A DNA stretch of 64,000 nucleotides, from positions 11,511,000 through 11,574,999 of the forward strand of contig OY759262.1 in the NCBI GenBank assembly GCA_963662155.1. Reading direction: 5' to 3'. Both the position numbers and the translations under genes were made by a program. The first letter of the stretch is position 1. Each line of letters opens with the position of its first letter. The notes under the pieces are model-generated. The model made no database searches. It saw only the letters and a list, made by a program, of their open reading frames with translations, and was not told the origin of the DNA. This document shows positions 31,165-42,791 of this stretch, piece by piece. The stretch comes from Lamellibrachia columna. Lineage: Eukaryota > Annelida > Polychaeta > Sabellida > Siboglinidae.

Positions 31165-34100
31165 AACAAGATTTGCCATCCAAGCCAAAGGCCCAGATGG
31201 CAAATGGACAAGGAATGATCATCTACGTGTAACCCACCCTCCTGAGATATCTGTCAACCTTGTTTTTAAACATTCATGCTGCTAGCAGTTATACAATCTG
31301 TAGACAATTTGTTCCATTCATTTATTGTCCTCTGTGAGAACGAGTACTTCCTGATATCCAATATACACTGATCCTTTACTAATTTTACCTCATGTCCTCT
31401 AGTTCCACTATCTTTCTTGAGTAAGAAAAACATATTTCTTTCAATATTTTTATACCCATTCAATATCTTAAAAACTTCAATCTGATCTTCTCTTAACCTT
31501 CTTGTCTCTAGAGTTGTTAAGCCACATTCTTTCAGGCATTCTTCTTAACCTAGGTCTCTAAGTTCTGGAATAATTTTAGTTGCTCTCCTCTGTAAGCATT
31601 CAAGCATATCTATATCCTCCTTATGATATGGTCTCCACGCTTGTATACAATATTCTAAATGAGGTCTAACTATTGCTTTATACAGAGATATAATTAGCTT
31701 TTTTTGTATGTTATGTTTCTCTTAATCAACCCAATAATTTGATTACCCTTTGATGCTGCAATGCCACACTCCTTTTCTTTTACAGAAGTACCCAGAACAG
31801 TATCTCCCATTTTACATCCAAGTTCCCATGTCCTGTATGTAGGTATTTACATTTCCCAAAATTGAACAACATCTGCCATTTCTCAGACCATTTCACTAAT
31901 CTGTCTAGATCGTTTTGTAAATGTTGTTTATCACCATCAGTGTTAACCTTTCTAAACACTTTTGTGTCATCCGCAAATTTCAGTACGTTACTTGTTATAT
32001 TGTCGTCCAAGTCATTGATATATATTAAGAATAATAAAGGTCCTAATACTGATCCTTGTGGTATCCCACTCAAAACTGACTTCCAGTTTGAAACTTCTCC
32101 TTCTACTACAACTCGTTGTCTTCTGTCAGTCAGCCATTGTTCTATCCAGTCAGTTATGCTATCCCCGATACCATGGGCTTTTAATTTAAGTAGTAATCTT
32201 TGATGTGGCACTTTGTCAAAAGCTTTCTGAAAATCTAAGTAGATAATATCTACTGGCAATCCCACGTCTATCCACTTAGTGATTTCTTCCAAAAAACATA
32301 ACATATTTGTTAAGCATGACCTCGCTTTTAGGAATCCATGTTGAGATGAATTTAATAATTTATGCCTAACAAGGAAGTCCACCATATGGACTTTAATTAA
32401 CCTTTCTAATAATTTACAAATCACCGACGTTAAACTCACTGGTCTGTAATTGTCTGACTTATTTCTCAAACCCTTTTTAAATAATGGTGTGATGTTTGCT
32501 TCTTTCCATTCAAAAGGAACAACTCCCTCTTTTAGTAAAAAGTTGAACACTTGCAAGTGGTATACCGATTTGTTATACTGTTTCCATTAGTAATTTTGGA
32601 GGAATTCCATCCACTCCTGTTGATTTATTATCCTTTATTTCCTTTATTTTCTTAGCTACCATTTTTGGAGTTACAATTAATGGTCCTAAATAGTCAGATT
32701 TAGCCTCCTGAAATTTTGCATCTGGAACTGGTAATGAACTAATATGGTCTCTGGTAAACACTGAACTGAAGTATCCATTTAGGTCTTCCGCCATTAAAAA
32801 CCCCTATGATATTATATTTCCAGCATTGTCTTGCTGTCATTTTTTATGTTACAAGCTAGTTTTTGCTCATAGCTTCTTTTAGATTGTCTAATTTCAGTTG
32901 TAGCTGCATTTGTAATTTGCATAGCCTTCATCCTTTCTGGTACGCCTATAAACAGTCCACATAGTTTGCTTGAACACTATTTTTCTAATAGCTTCCTTTG
33001 ACAAGTGTTTCTTTCTATACCATTTTCCTTGTTTTTTCAAGGGAACAAATTTATCAATGATTCTCTCAGTTTCATATTTTAGAATATTCCAACATTCAAT
33101 TGCAGTCTTATTCATCAGCACGTTATTTCAATCTAGCTTTGCTAAATATTTTCTTATATCTTTATAGTTACCTTTGTGGAAGTTTCTCCTATACTTTTTT
33201 ATTTTTACTTTCTGATTTTAAATTGATGTCAAAATGTATTTGATTATGTTCACTGTTACCCAATGGTTCATGTATTTTTATGTTGTCCACTAATTCTTTT
33301 TGTGAAGACAGAACTGTATCTAATATCTGATTGGTTCTAGCAAGTGCTGAGTAAGGAAGCTATCCTGAATTAAAAATAGAAATTGTTGGTCCTCACCCCC
33401 TGTACTCTCTAGAGATTTCCATTGTATGTGTCCGTGGTTAAAATCTCCCATTATGATACATTCTCCTTTACTAACTTACCTTTATAGCATTTTGTATTTT
33501 TGTGTTATCCTCTTCGTTTATGTTTGGACTTCGGTAAACTAATCCAATACTTTATTTTGAATTTCCTGAAACTATTTTGCACCAAACAGCTTCATTGCAA
33601 TCTGTTTCCCTTCCTAACTTTATTTCATAAGCCTGAATAGATTCTTTAACATAAAATAACTCCCCCTCCCCTTCTTCCTATTCAATCTCTCCTAAACATT
33701 ACGTATCCCTTCAGTAATAATTCAGCATCTGTTATGTCTATATTGGCCCATGATTTGGCTATACCAATTTTGTGAGGGTAAATATCTGCTACCATAATGT
33801 TTAATTAATTTTTCTTATTTACTATGCTCCATGCATTTACAAACACGCATTTATAACCAGTTTCAGAGATGTTTTCCGGACATTTTTCCGGACATTTTGT
33901 CTGTACTAGTGGCCTCTTGTTCTGCTTGGGGCACCTGTAAGTAACCCCCCTGCACTTCTAGTTTAAACAATGTTTACTACAAAAAATATTTGTTATGCTA
34001 TCTATGCCACTATCTACTGCTGCTGAGAGTTCATCCGCAAATACTGCTGCCCCCTTTCCACTTAGATGGAGCCCATCTTTCATGTACATATCAGCCCTCC

Positions 34101-35190
34101 AAACAAAACTTCCCCAAATATCCACAAATCTAACTGCATAACTTCATCTTCCCTACAAAGCTTCTGGACTAGCATGTTAATTACCATCCCCCGGCATTTT
34201 CGATATCTCTGACCCCTCCTTCCTATTATTGGTAAAATCCCTGACAGTATTACCTGCTCAACCCGTGTCTGCTTTAGTGTTCTGACCAACTGCCTGTATT
34301 TCCTAACTATGGCAGTTGTACCCTTGCCCAAACCCACGATGTTTTCTACCCTCTCAGTTATCGCCTCTATTTTGGCCCCAGACAAAAAAACACCACGTCA
34401 TCTCCCTTGTTTAAGACTCTGTCAGTCTTCCTGACTATCAAGTCCCCCATAAACAACCTCGCTCTCTTCCTCACCTCCTCTACCACTGCCTCAGAATAGT
34501 TCTTCTGTTGGATCCCTTCTGTCACATTCTGTCCTGCAGCCTTGTCACCTGGCAGACTGTTCTCTATCTCCCTCTCATCCATCAATCTGTCATGTTTCCC
34601 TCACGTCTCCTGGCTAACTTGCGCTCCTGTCGCCTTCCCTCCTGACACTTTCCTTCCTGTCTCCCTCACTCCCATCACCTTCACTCTTGTCTCCTTCCCT
34701 CCCGTCCACTTTGCTCCTGTCTCCCCCACTCCCGTCTCCTTCACTCCAGTTGTTTTCCCTCCCGTTTCTTTCCTTCCCTTCTCCTTTTGTCATGTCTCCT
34801 TACATCCCGTCTCCTTATGTCCTGTCTCTTTATGTCCTGTCTCCCTAAGACCTGTCACCTTACCTCCTCTCAGCATCCTCCCAGGCTAAGGTGAGCTAGC
34901 ATATCTCTTATCGTCTTCCCCCACTTTATCATCTACTCTCCCCCCACTGGAACCAATGGGGCTACCTGTTCCCTTCCCACCACTGTCATAACGAGCAGCC
35001 TCCACTGTTCCAACTCCACCTCTATTTCCTTCATCTTCGCACATCCTCTAAAACTAAAACTATCCACCTGAACCTCAGCCCAGGACGTCTCACACCCAGA
35101 CTTGACGAAGTCCACCAGTTGATGCAACTGCCGCATATTAAATGCCTGGTGGCCTTTACCTGCCATTTGCACGGCGCCATCATATATATA
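31165..35190 (-). mobile_element. CR1-like LINE, near full length, decayed
   Basis: In minus-strand order: ORF1 from MQMAGKGHQAFNMRQLHQLV (35172); a repeat-rich middle (34590-34900) made of CCTCCCGTCTCC-type units; an SGNH/esterase-like domain (34585-34021, including IVRKTDRVLNKGDDVV and DGLHLSGKGAAVFADEL); the endonuclease (about 33850-33300, with RRGGGVILYVKESIQAYEI); the linker (33121-32894); and reverse transcriptase (32794-31780, with YRPVSLTSVICKLLERLI, YLDFQKAFDKVPHQRLLL, FADDTKVFRKV). The C-terminal tail (31463-31266) follows. Several frameshifts and stops are present. An SGNH domain in ORF1 is known for CR1-group LINEs. Confidence 0.88.
31780..32556 (-). pseudogene. CR1-like reverse transcriptase core
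   Basis: 258 residues on the minus strand, open from before motif 2 through the catalytic FADDTK box to FNFGKCKYLHTGHG. It joins 32573-32794 upstream by a frame break near 32560 and the C-terminal tail downstream through a stop-containing region. It is the most intact reverse transcriptase core in the window. Confidence 0.85.
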
Positions 35191-35400
35191 TCAGGCTTGT
35201 TAGGAAATGTCAATGCATTTGAATGTAAATGTTTCAATTGATTCAAATGCAAATGCCATTCTCCAGGAGCGCATTCAAATGCAAATACAAATGTTTTGGG
35301 GTCGCACTCAAATGCAAATGTTTTGGTTACACATTTTCAAATGCATTTGAATACATTTCAAATGTTTTGGCTTTACATTAACGTTTTGTTTTATTTGGAG
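35191..35400. repeat. Second field of ATGCAAAT / CATTTGAATG motifs
   Basis: Imperfect alternation of CAAATGCAAATG and GCATTTGAATG, like 28980-29430. It lies just beyond the 5' end of the CR1 copy. Confidence 0.75.
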
Positions 35401-37080
35401 AAAAAACAATGTAATATATGCAAACACATTATTAATTTATTTCATAAATACAGTAGTACATTATTATAACCACTAAGCCCCACTGCATAGCAGTCCCACT
35501 ACATGAACATGTCTGTCATTGTCAGTCATACACTGAGTCACACAGTTCCATGCTTGCAGAGGTGGTGGAAATGGGAGGAGGAATAGACAATTGACAGTTT
35601 TCTGGGAACCATGGCAGGGAATGAAAGGGTTTACATTCAGGTAGTCCATAATGTAAGGGGAACCCAAGACACTAGACTGTCCACTGTTGTGGTCACTAGG
35701 AAGTAGTGCACTGCAGCCTGAAAATTAAATTAAAATTAAACACATCGGGCTTGGGCCGGGCCTGGTGTGAGCGGGCCGGGCCGGGCTTGGGCTAGACATA
35801 ATAAAAATATTCATACAAAACCCAGATTATTAATTTTATTTTTAATAAAAACTGATTATAAATTGTAATTCCGGTTAATGAATGTTTAAAATTATTTCTT
35901 TCATATTATATAGTTGCAAATTGAGACCTTGCATGGAATTATAAATGACACTAGTGCTTTATACATTGGAATGCAGTTTAACCTCTTTTCAACAATGGGT
36001 CTTCCTATGGTAATATTTTAATAATGTGCATTCTTTTAATAGAGACATTTCATATAAATATATGCGTAGTCGCATGCCCATATCTTTGTATTGTAATTTT
36101 TTAAACATGTACTGGCTTTCCAAGACACTGTGACTGGAGTAGTGGCACTTGTTTCACTGGCTTCATCACAGTTAATGCATGTTTCCCATCATTCTTCTTC
36201 AGCTCAAACTTAACTTCCTATCCCTTAATCCGTGATGTCTAGACTTTGTAAACCGCATATTTTTGGCATGAATGTACCCTTTTGCATAGATCTAGTGACC
36301 CCCATACCAGGCCACTTAAGTTCACCTGGCTGGAAGCAGCCAGCCCCAAATGTTTACTTTAGACATATTTGCAGAGGCAATCAAGCCATGATTAACCATC
36401 AACTTATCACCCTTTGACCAAACCAGTGGACATTCCATTGTCTAGGTTTTCCCTCCAAACATTGCCTGTCTGAATGACCTGCCCACTGGCCACTGCCTAC
36501 TGCCTAATAGTGCCAGCCTGCCAGTACCCAGTACCCACCCCAGTTGGTAATTGGTATTTTTCAATTGTGTGAACTAGTGACTACTATTTAGTATCTACAA
36601 TTTCCCATGTACTGATTCATTCACACTTGTACTAATTCACACATGTCTCAACCTGATCTGTCTCAGACTAGTGACTGCAGCCCTGCTGGAAATGCCACTG
36701 GGTGTCAGTGCCAGTGGGTGACATAGTAGTAGCTAGTACTAGCTACTAGCTAGACACTACTAAACAACAACTGACATTAGTATTTCAGTAGTAAACATTA
36801 TACAATGTCATATATTATTTTTTATTTAATAAAACAATAAGTCTGTTTTACAGTTTATTTGTGTTTCGTATTTCTTATAATATTATAGTTTTATCTTCTC
36901 TAAACTTAGCGGGCTGTGGGCTTGCGGGCAATCGATAAAATGTAAGCAACTATTTGTTATAATCACCCCATGAAGTAATTGATAAACAATAAAAAACAGT
37001 ACGGCTTGTCGGTCACGGGTACTGATTTTATGCAATGGTGTCAGACCCATCCTTGGGTTTAGAAATGCGGGCTTGATCGA
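35401..37080. other. Intron 1, no gene recognised
   Basis: AT-rich with a GC-rich GGGCCGGGCC patch at 35748-35800. That patch may be one end of an old DNA transposon; a GGGCTGTGGGCTTGCGGGC patch near 36910 could be related. No complete element could be delimited. Confidence 0.4.
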
Positions 37081-37084
37081 CTGT

Positions 37085-37352
37085 GTTTACAATGTGCATG
37101 GTATAGGCCCTATGTTTTTAATGTGCATGGTATAGGCCCTATGTTTACAATGTGCATGGTAAAGGCGCTATGTTTACAATGTGCATGGTATAGTCCCTAT
37201 GTTTACAGTGTGCATGGTATAGGCCATGTGTTTACAATGTGCATGGTATATGCCCTATGTTTACAATGTGCATGGTAAAGGCCCTATGTTTACAATGTGC
37301 ATGGTATAGGCCCTATGTTTACAATGTGCATGATATAGGCCCTATGTTTACT
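37085..37352. repeat. 29-bp minisatellite just before exon 2
   Basis: About nine copies of a unit containing TTTACAATGTGCATGGTATA and GGCCCTA. It ends about 33 bases before the exon 2 acceptor, i.e. where the branch point would lie. Confidence 0.9.
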
Positions 37353-37385
37353 AGCACTGTCTGTATTAGCATATTGTCTTTCCAG

Positions 37386-37407
37386 CTGCTGCTGACGTCC
37401 ATCCCCT
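37386..37407 (+). CDS. YWTD-WSC protein, exon 2, 5' part (interrupted)
   Basis: After the acceptor TTGTCTTTCCAG the exon reads in phase 1 AAADVHP and is then broken by the LTR element. It resumes at 41513. Without the insertion and with one copy of the CCCT duplication, the exon would be 120 bases, phase 1 at both ends. That fits exon 1 before it and exon 3 after it. Confidence 0.85.
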
Positions 37408-38069
37408 TGTAAAGAGCAGACCGTGTATATATGAAAAGCAGAGCAATATATGAATTCTAACAGGAGTGCACACCATTTATATAATTTATGTAGACACATC
37501 AATACGTATCGCTGAATCATGCTGAGTCTCAATGCTCTATTGAACACTCGCCGACACGACAGTTTGTCGAATCGGGGAAAGGTGATTAATGGTGCATTGA
37601 CCAGCGGTACGGATGTCATACCTATAGATGAGACTTGAATTACGAGTACTACGAATTCCCAGCTTAGCTTCTCCGACAATGGAGGTGCACAACACATATT
37701 TTATTTAGACATTTCAATACAGAAGGGTCTACGTGAAGAGCGTGACTGGCGTACGTGATGGGAAGCATACCCGTGTTTCCCACTTCACTATAAATAGAGG
37801 CTAGTTTGTCTACTTAGTAGAATCTCACGGAATCTCTCATCTCCCGGTACCAAGGGAGATGATCGGCAACTTGCAATTGTATCTGTATGTGTCAGTAGCG
37901 CTGTAACCTATGTAACAATAAAAGCCTACGCTGTAGGTCGAACCTGGATAATACACCAACGTGTATGAGTTGTCTTATTCGACATCACGTCAGGGCTGAC
38001 TGCTGAATGAAGTAGGTAGAAGGCCCTGACGGGAGACGGTTAAGAGAGACCGGTAACAGCAAAGTTACA
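37408..38069 (+). repeat. 5' LTR
   Basis: Begins TGTAAAGAGC, ends AAAGTTACA. It carries a TATA box TATAAATAG at 37789-37797 and a poly(A) signal AATAAA at 37917-37922, in the order expected for U3-R. Confidence 0.93.
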
Positions 38070-38099
38070 ATGGCGAGCGTAGCCAGGATTTTTTTTTAA

Positions 38100-38730
38100 C
38101 TAAAGTTTTAATGGCGAGCGCGACTACGAACGAACCAACCATCTGTTATAACGTCGGCTGCTGCTAACACTACATACGCTGAAAGGACAACTACACGACA
38201 CGACACGACTGATGCTACTAACGCTGCCGACACAGCCGTCGCCGCTATCGATGTATCCGCTGCACAGCGCTGAGTACTGCACGACCCAGAAGAACGAGAA
38301 GGTGACGATGCAGCATCCAGTGACGGCACCTGTTTGGACGGGGAGGACAGTCCCGGTACTCCTGCCTCGCACAGTCCGTCTGCATTCTTCGAGGCATTCG
38401 TCGACTAGCCTGGGCCACCGTGCGCCGCGACCTGACCGCTCCCGACCCCGTAGAGCCGGTAAGCCTTGTCACAGCATCCCGCATGAGGGACCGACCTTTG
38501 CCAAAATTGCCGCTGATGCTCTGGAGATGGCTGCCCTGATGATGACGGTCAAATCTCTCGCCACTGCTGTCACTGATTTATCCTCGACAGTGACAGCGTT
38601 ACAGGCCAGACAACCCAGGGACCGGCATTGTTACGTGTCCGGAGAAATCGGCTACTGTACACGTACCTGTCATCAACAAGCGATGATGCGAGACCGCCCG
38701 AGCAACCAGCAGCATGGCTGGGAGTTCTAA
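38100..38730 (+). pseudogene. Degenerate gag-like region of the LTR element
   Basis: MASATTNEPTI starts at 38111 and is soon broken. A 172-residue frame (38212-38730) contains a helix-rich end (ADALEMAALMMTVKSLATAV). No zinc knuckle or major-homology motif is visible. It is called gag-like only from position between primer site and env. Confidence 0.4.
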
Positions 38731-39704
38731 CATCCAGGAACGACACCAGAGGACGGTAGGTGTGGCCACGCGTGGACAACACAGGCCCACCAAATTGCTG
38801 AATGAACCACACACTCCAGTGAACATTGCACAGAGCAGTGAACTTTGATAATTTTCGTAATGTACGTAATAATTAGTATCATCAACTGACATGATATGGT
38901 GAGTGAAATTGTAAAAATCTCAATTAATAGAGCTTGGTATGAATCCTGTATGATGTTTCTTGGTTGTATTGATACATGTATGTGTACGATTCTCTTTGTT
39001 TGAGATATGAATTATGTGTAAGGCTATTTTAGTCGAAATTACAGGCCCTAATAGCACATAATTTGTTTGTTACATGTTTGGGATGAATGTCGTTAGGTTC
39101 CGACAATAAAGACTAATTATCCATGGTTTCGATGTAGGGGCATCGCACCTATTGTGACGGACTAGTGTGATCATATGTACAGTAACGGAAACTGCATATC
39201 GAGACATCAGCCCAGGACATGGTTACACGACCATCTCCGTAGTTACATGAAAGCAGGCCACCTTGTTAAACACCATGCAGTGATTTTGAGACGTTGTTGT
39301 TAACTGACTAGATTGAATGTTGTTCGAACGAATGCTATATTCGCTGCTACATAATACCTAAGGGTAGTATTATGACTGTAATTAGCAGATTAGTTAATGT
39401 TATGGTAGTTAATGTTTGCTAAATGTAGTGCACATGGAATGCACCGCTCACGTGTAATTGGTACATATTCTTTAGGATATGTTGGGGCACCCAATTGATC
39501 AGTCATATTATGTCTGATTAGGTATGGCTACCAAGGGTCGTGACCACGTATTCCTCGTTACCCGTTACTAGGGCGTTACTGTTGCCGGCAGATGAACTGT
39601 CCGCCAACAGGAAGAATTCGTCTAGGGACGCCTAGACTCTCGGGGCATACAAGATAACTGCTTAATGGTAACTTGACATTACAGCAGAGTATGTCGCGTG
39701 GTGT
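38731..39704. other. Internal region of the LTR element without coding sequence
   Basis: About 970 bases where pol would be expected. No reverse transcriptase, protease or integrase motif in any frame. Confidence 0.6.
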
Positions 39705-40809
39705 TTGTCTTGTGGATTTGGGTTAATCCACGGAATTGCTACAGCCCGATTCCTGACTGCAAATATCAGTCAGTGGCTGGGGAAATGTATTAACGTGTTA
39801 TACGTTGTTAAAACCGATGGTATCCTCGTGACCGGAGGCTGTGAAACCCGCGGTCTTGTTGCCACGTGGACGTTGATTGTCGTCCTGGTTCAACAGCTCA
39901 GATCATATATCCATTCTGTGCTTCTCGACCACCGCTCTCCCAATGTGACCCGATGGTCATGGCTCCAACGCTTACAGGCTATTGCAGACCAGATGCCACA
40001 CTCGATTCCGCATGGTCGGCGGGTTCGACGTGGTTTCTTTGACCTCGGGGGCACAATTCTCAACAAAGTGTTCGGGATCGCGACGGAGGCACAGATGGAC
40101 ACGACTCGGCGTTGGATCCAACAGGTGCGTTCTGACAATCAACGGGTGATTCATAACACTAATGAACTTGTGACCGTGGTTAATCACACGTTTGCGGAGG
40201 TCCGCCTCAATCGCAAACATCTCCGGGACATTGAGGTTTACACTTCGAAATTGCACGGACACATGACGACGTGGACAGCCATTTCCACGATCGCATTTGA
40301 ACGTGTCCGCGTTAGTCTGCGAATAGATCAGTGCTTGTCGGCCCTGGAAAGCATATAATTTCTGGTTTCATCAGCGGGACCTATATCGTAGACAGCGTGC
40401 CGCGTTGGAAAGCGGATTGCTGACGGAAGATTTTACCGCCAGCCGACTTAGGACCTATTTTAACAGGCTAGCCGCCGAGTGGGACAGTATGCCCCAGGAG
40501 CGGAATTGTTTTTATAAATTGATACGCCTTGTAACATATGTTTCTTTTACACGGCCTTGGGCAGCCGTATTCTGCTGCTTGCATAACGCTCATGGTTATT
40601 CGGGCGCCAGTACGTGTTGTTTTTTCCATGTGACAGGAAACACAAACGTAATATTTACATTTATGTTATTATGGTTTCATGTTTTTCTCATTATATGGTA
40701 TTGGGTCGATATTCTAATTGTACGGTTTTGGGTCAATGTTAGTTTGCAGTTTACTTATTTGCATATATTGACTTACACGGTAGTGCTCTTTTTCTTTTTC
40801 TTTTTTTAA
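39705..40809 (+). pseudogene. env: Envelope-fusion-protein-like gene (F-type), frameshifted
   Basis: The first frame (39705-40358, 217 residues) has a basic proprotein-convertase-like site RRVRR at residues 105-109. It is followed directly by a hydrophobic fusion-peptide-like stretch (110-125) and a heptad-patterned helix (about 130-190). It then stops. The reading continues in another frame (40405-40809) with a helix and, near its end, a strongly hydrophobic ~27-residue membrane segment at about 40640-40730. This order matches F-type envelope proteins of errantivirus-like and baculovirus lineages. The N-terminal subunit is short or partly missing, and the stop plus frameshift at 40358 break it. 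Confidence 0.6.
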
Positions 40810-40846
40810 GCTGATACGAGGTCTCAGCTTGTGCCGGAGGGAGTAA

Positions 40847-41508
40847 TGTAAAGAGCAGACCGTGTATATATGAAAAGCAGAGCAATATATGAATTCTAAC
40901 AGGAGTGCACACCATTTATATAATTTATGTAGACACATCAATACGTATCGCTGAATCATGCTGAGTCTCAATGCTCTATTGAACACTCGCCGACACGACA
41001 GTTTGTCGAATCGGGGAAAGGTGATTAATGGTGCATTGACCAGCGGTACGGATGTCATACCTATAGATGAGACTTGAATTACGAGTACTACGAATTCCCA
41101 GCTTAGCTTCTCCGACAATGGAGGTGCACAACACATATTTTATTTAGACATTTCAATACAGAAGGGTCTACGTGAAGAGCGTGACTGGCGTACGTGATGG
41201 GAAGCATACCCGTGTTTCCCACTTCACTATAAATAGAGGCTAGTTTGTCTACTTAGTAGAATCTCACGGAATCTCTCATCTCCCGGTACCAAGGGAGATG
41301 ATCGGCAACTTGCAATTGTATCTGTATGTGTCAGTAGCGCTGTAACCTATGTAACAATAAAAGCCTACGCTGTAGGTCGAACCTGGATAATACACCAACG
41401 TGTATGAGTTGTCTTATTCGACATCACGTCAGGGCTGACTGCTGAATGAAGTAGGTAGAAGGCCCTGACGGGAGACGGTTAAGAGAGACCGGTAACAGCA
41501 AAGTTACA
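40847..41508 (+). repeat. 3' LTR
   Basis: Same length and, as far as I can read, the same sequence as the 5' LTR. The TATA box falls at 41228-41236 and AATAAA at 41356-41361. It lies in sense orientation 5 bases before the remaining exon 2 coding sequence. Confidence 0.93.
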
Positions 41509-41610
41509 CCCTGCTGGTTGCGACGGACACCGCCATCTTGAAAGTGCCAGTAGATCAATCAGTGACGCCTCCAGTTCACGGTCCACCATCACAGCTCATC
41601 TCCGGAGGCA
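41509..41610 (+). CDS. YWTD-WSC protein, exon 2, 3' part
   Basis: After the second CCCT the exon continues LLVATDTAILKVPVDQSV ... PPSQLISGG and ends A|GTAAGT at 41610 in phase 1. LLVAT..AILKVPVD is the outer strand pair that closes the six-bladed propeller in LDL-receptor-type domains, so this is true host coding sequence. Confidence 0.85.
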
Positions 41611-41802
41611 GTAAGTGACACACTGTGAAATTGTTTAATGACCAAAAATGTCAGTAGGCAATGTCATTTTGCTCATTGCAATTTTAATGGAATAAATTTC
41701 TAGAAAACGTAACGTTTTCTTTCCAAGAACTCTGCCTTTTCATTTTTACATTGCTAAGCTAGATGGTAATAAAAAATTTTAATATTTATTTTCCCTCAAA
41801 TA

Positions 41803-42259
41803 AATAAAAAATGTAACCATATGTTTTTATGTTGAATAATTATTGTTTATTTTTACATATACCCTATGCGAAATGGCCCCACCTGTTTGTAATTAAATTT
41901 GTGTATTGGTGGTGGAATGTCTGTATTCTTTGCATTACATGTTCATGACGACTTCTTGATATATATATATGTTATCGTCATGCTTGTAGGAATGTGGGCT
42001 CTGAGAAACTTGCCGGACGGGGCTGTACATGTGTTCAGTTCCTGTCTGGTTTGCTTTGAGGAGCTCACATTCCTGTTAATGTTCTTCCCAAAGTGGCTGC
42101 GTGATAAGCAGTCCACTTTGCAATAAAAAACGTCATTTATTTGGCCTGTTTCAATTCTCTACTACATCGGACTTGTGTTGGTTATTGCATAAAAATAAAA
42201 AATGTAACCATATGTTTTTATGTTGAATAATTATTGTTTATTTTTACGTATACCCTATG
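41803..42259 (+). repeat. Repeat R325 copy 2 with 66-bp flanking direct repeats
   Basis: The 325-bp repeat (41869-42193) lies between two copies of a 66-bp sequence (41803-41868 and 42194-42259) that differ at one position and end ACCCTATG. The flanking repeat is absent at copy 1 (1305-1625). This is either an unusually long target-site duplication or a tandem duplication of insert plus flank. Confidence 0.85.
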
Positions 42260-42261
42260 AA

Positions 42262-42418
42262 TACTGTGTAGGCACATGTGTAAGTTGCGACAGTGTGTAG
42301 GCACATGTGTAAGTTGCGATACTGTGTAGGCACATGTGTAAGTTGCGATACTGTGTAGGCACATGTGTAAGTTGCGATACTGTGTAGGCACATGTGTAAG
42401 TTGCGACAGTGTGCTTTC
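42262..42418. repeat. 29-bp minisatellite
   Basis: Five to six copies of a unit with GTGTAGGCACATGTGTAAG, in intron 2. Confidence 0.9.
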
Positions 42419-42668
42419 CTGCATCCCTCATCTATGCAAATTTTTTTTGCGAGATTTTCCCCTCGAAACATTTTTCTGGTTTGACCCATTGCGAAAAGTT
42501 CACCGTCATGAACAGTGGGCGAAGTTTCTAATTCATATACTTGACCTATTGAATGTATACCTATTATTACATTATTCAATGTTTTTACAGCCCTGACAAA
42601 ACTAAATTTCTGCTGCCAAATTGGCACCTGCAAATTCTTGACCTAGCAATTGTCTGGTGTGATTTCAG

Positions 42669-42791
42669 GTCAGGTGGCTGTTATAACAGTGGACAATCTG
42701 CGTGGTTGCATCTACTGGAGTGATCACGGTAACCACACCATCAGTCGGGCTGTACTTAACGGTTCCAACCCAGAAGTCATAGTCAATGCTG
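42669..42791 (+). CDS. YWTD-WSC protein, exon 3 (propeller blade)
   Basis: Between GATTTCAG and GGTAAATT, phase 1 at both ends, 41 residues (71-111). It contains ITVDNLRGCIYWSDHGNHTI then SRAVLNGSNPEVIV, a complete LDL-receptor class B blade with the YWTD motif as YWSD. Confidence 0.9.

Larger units (their letters stand above)
37408..41508 (+). mobile_element. LTR retroelement with env-like gene, no pol, inserted in exon 2
   Basis: 4101 bp: 662-bp LTRs at 37408-38069 and 40847-41508, flanked by the 4-base duplication CCCT (37404-37407 and 41509-41512). The LTRs are the same length and I found no difference reading them through, which means a very recent insertion. A primer-binding-like TGGCGAGCGTAGCC follows the 5' LTR. 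Internally there is a degenerate gag-like region and an env-like gene, but no reverse transcriptase, protease or integrase. It must have been mobilised in trans. A 4-bp duplication is compatible with the gypsy or BEL/Pao groups. A diverged solo LTR of the family is at 19009-20153. Confidence 0.93.

Noticed and set aside
34542..34889. 115-residue + strand ORF rich in Ser/Pro/Val/Phe
   Set aside because: Antisense of the repetitive ORF1 part of the CR1-like LINE.
37290..37697. Minus-strand ORF of 135 residues, repeated at 40714-41136
   Set aside because: Antisense reading of the LTR. Identical because the LTRs are identical.
41899..42126. 75-residue ORF in repeat R325
   Set aside because: Partly open in the other copy, but no conserved start and no recognised domain. 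Treated as repeat sequence.
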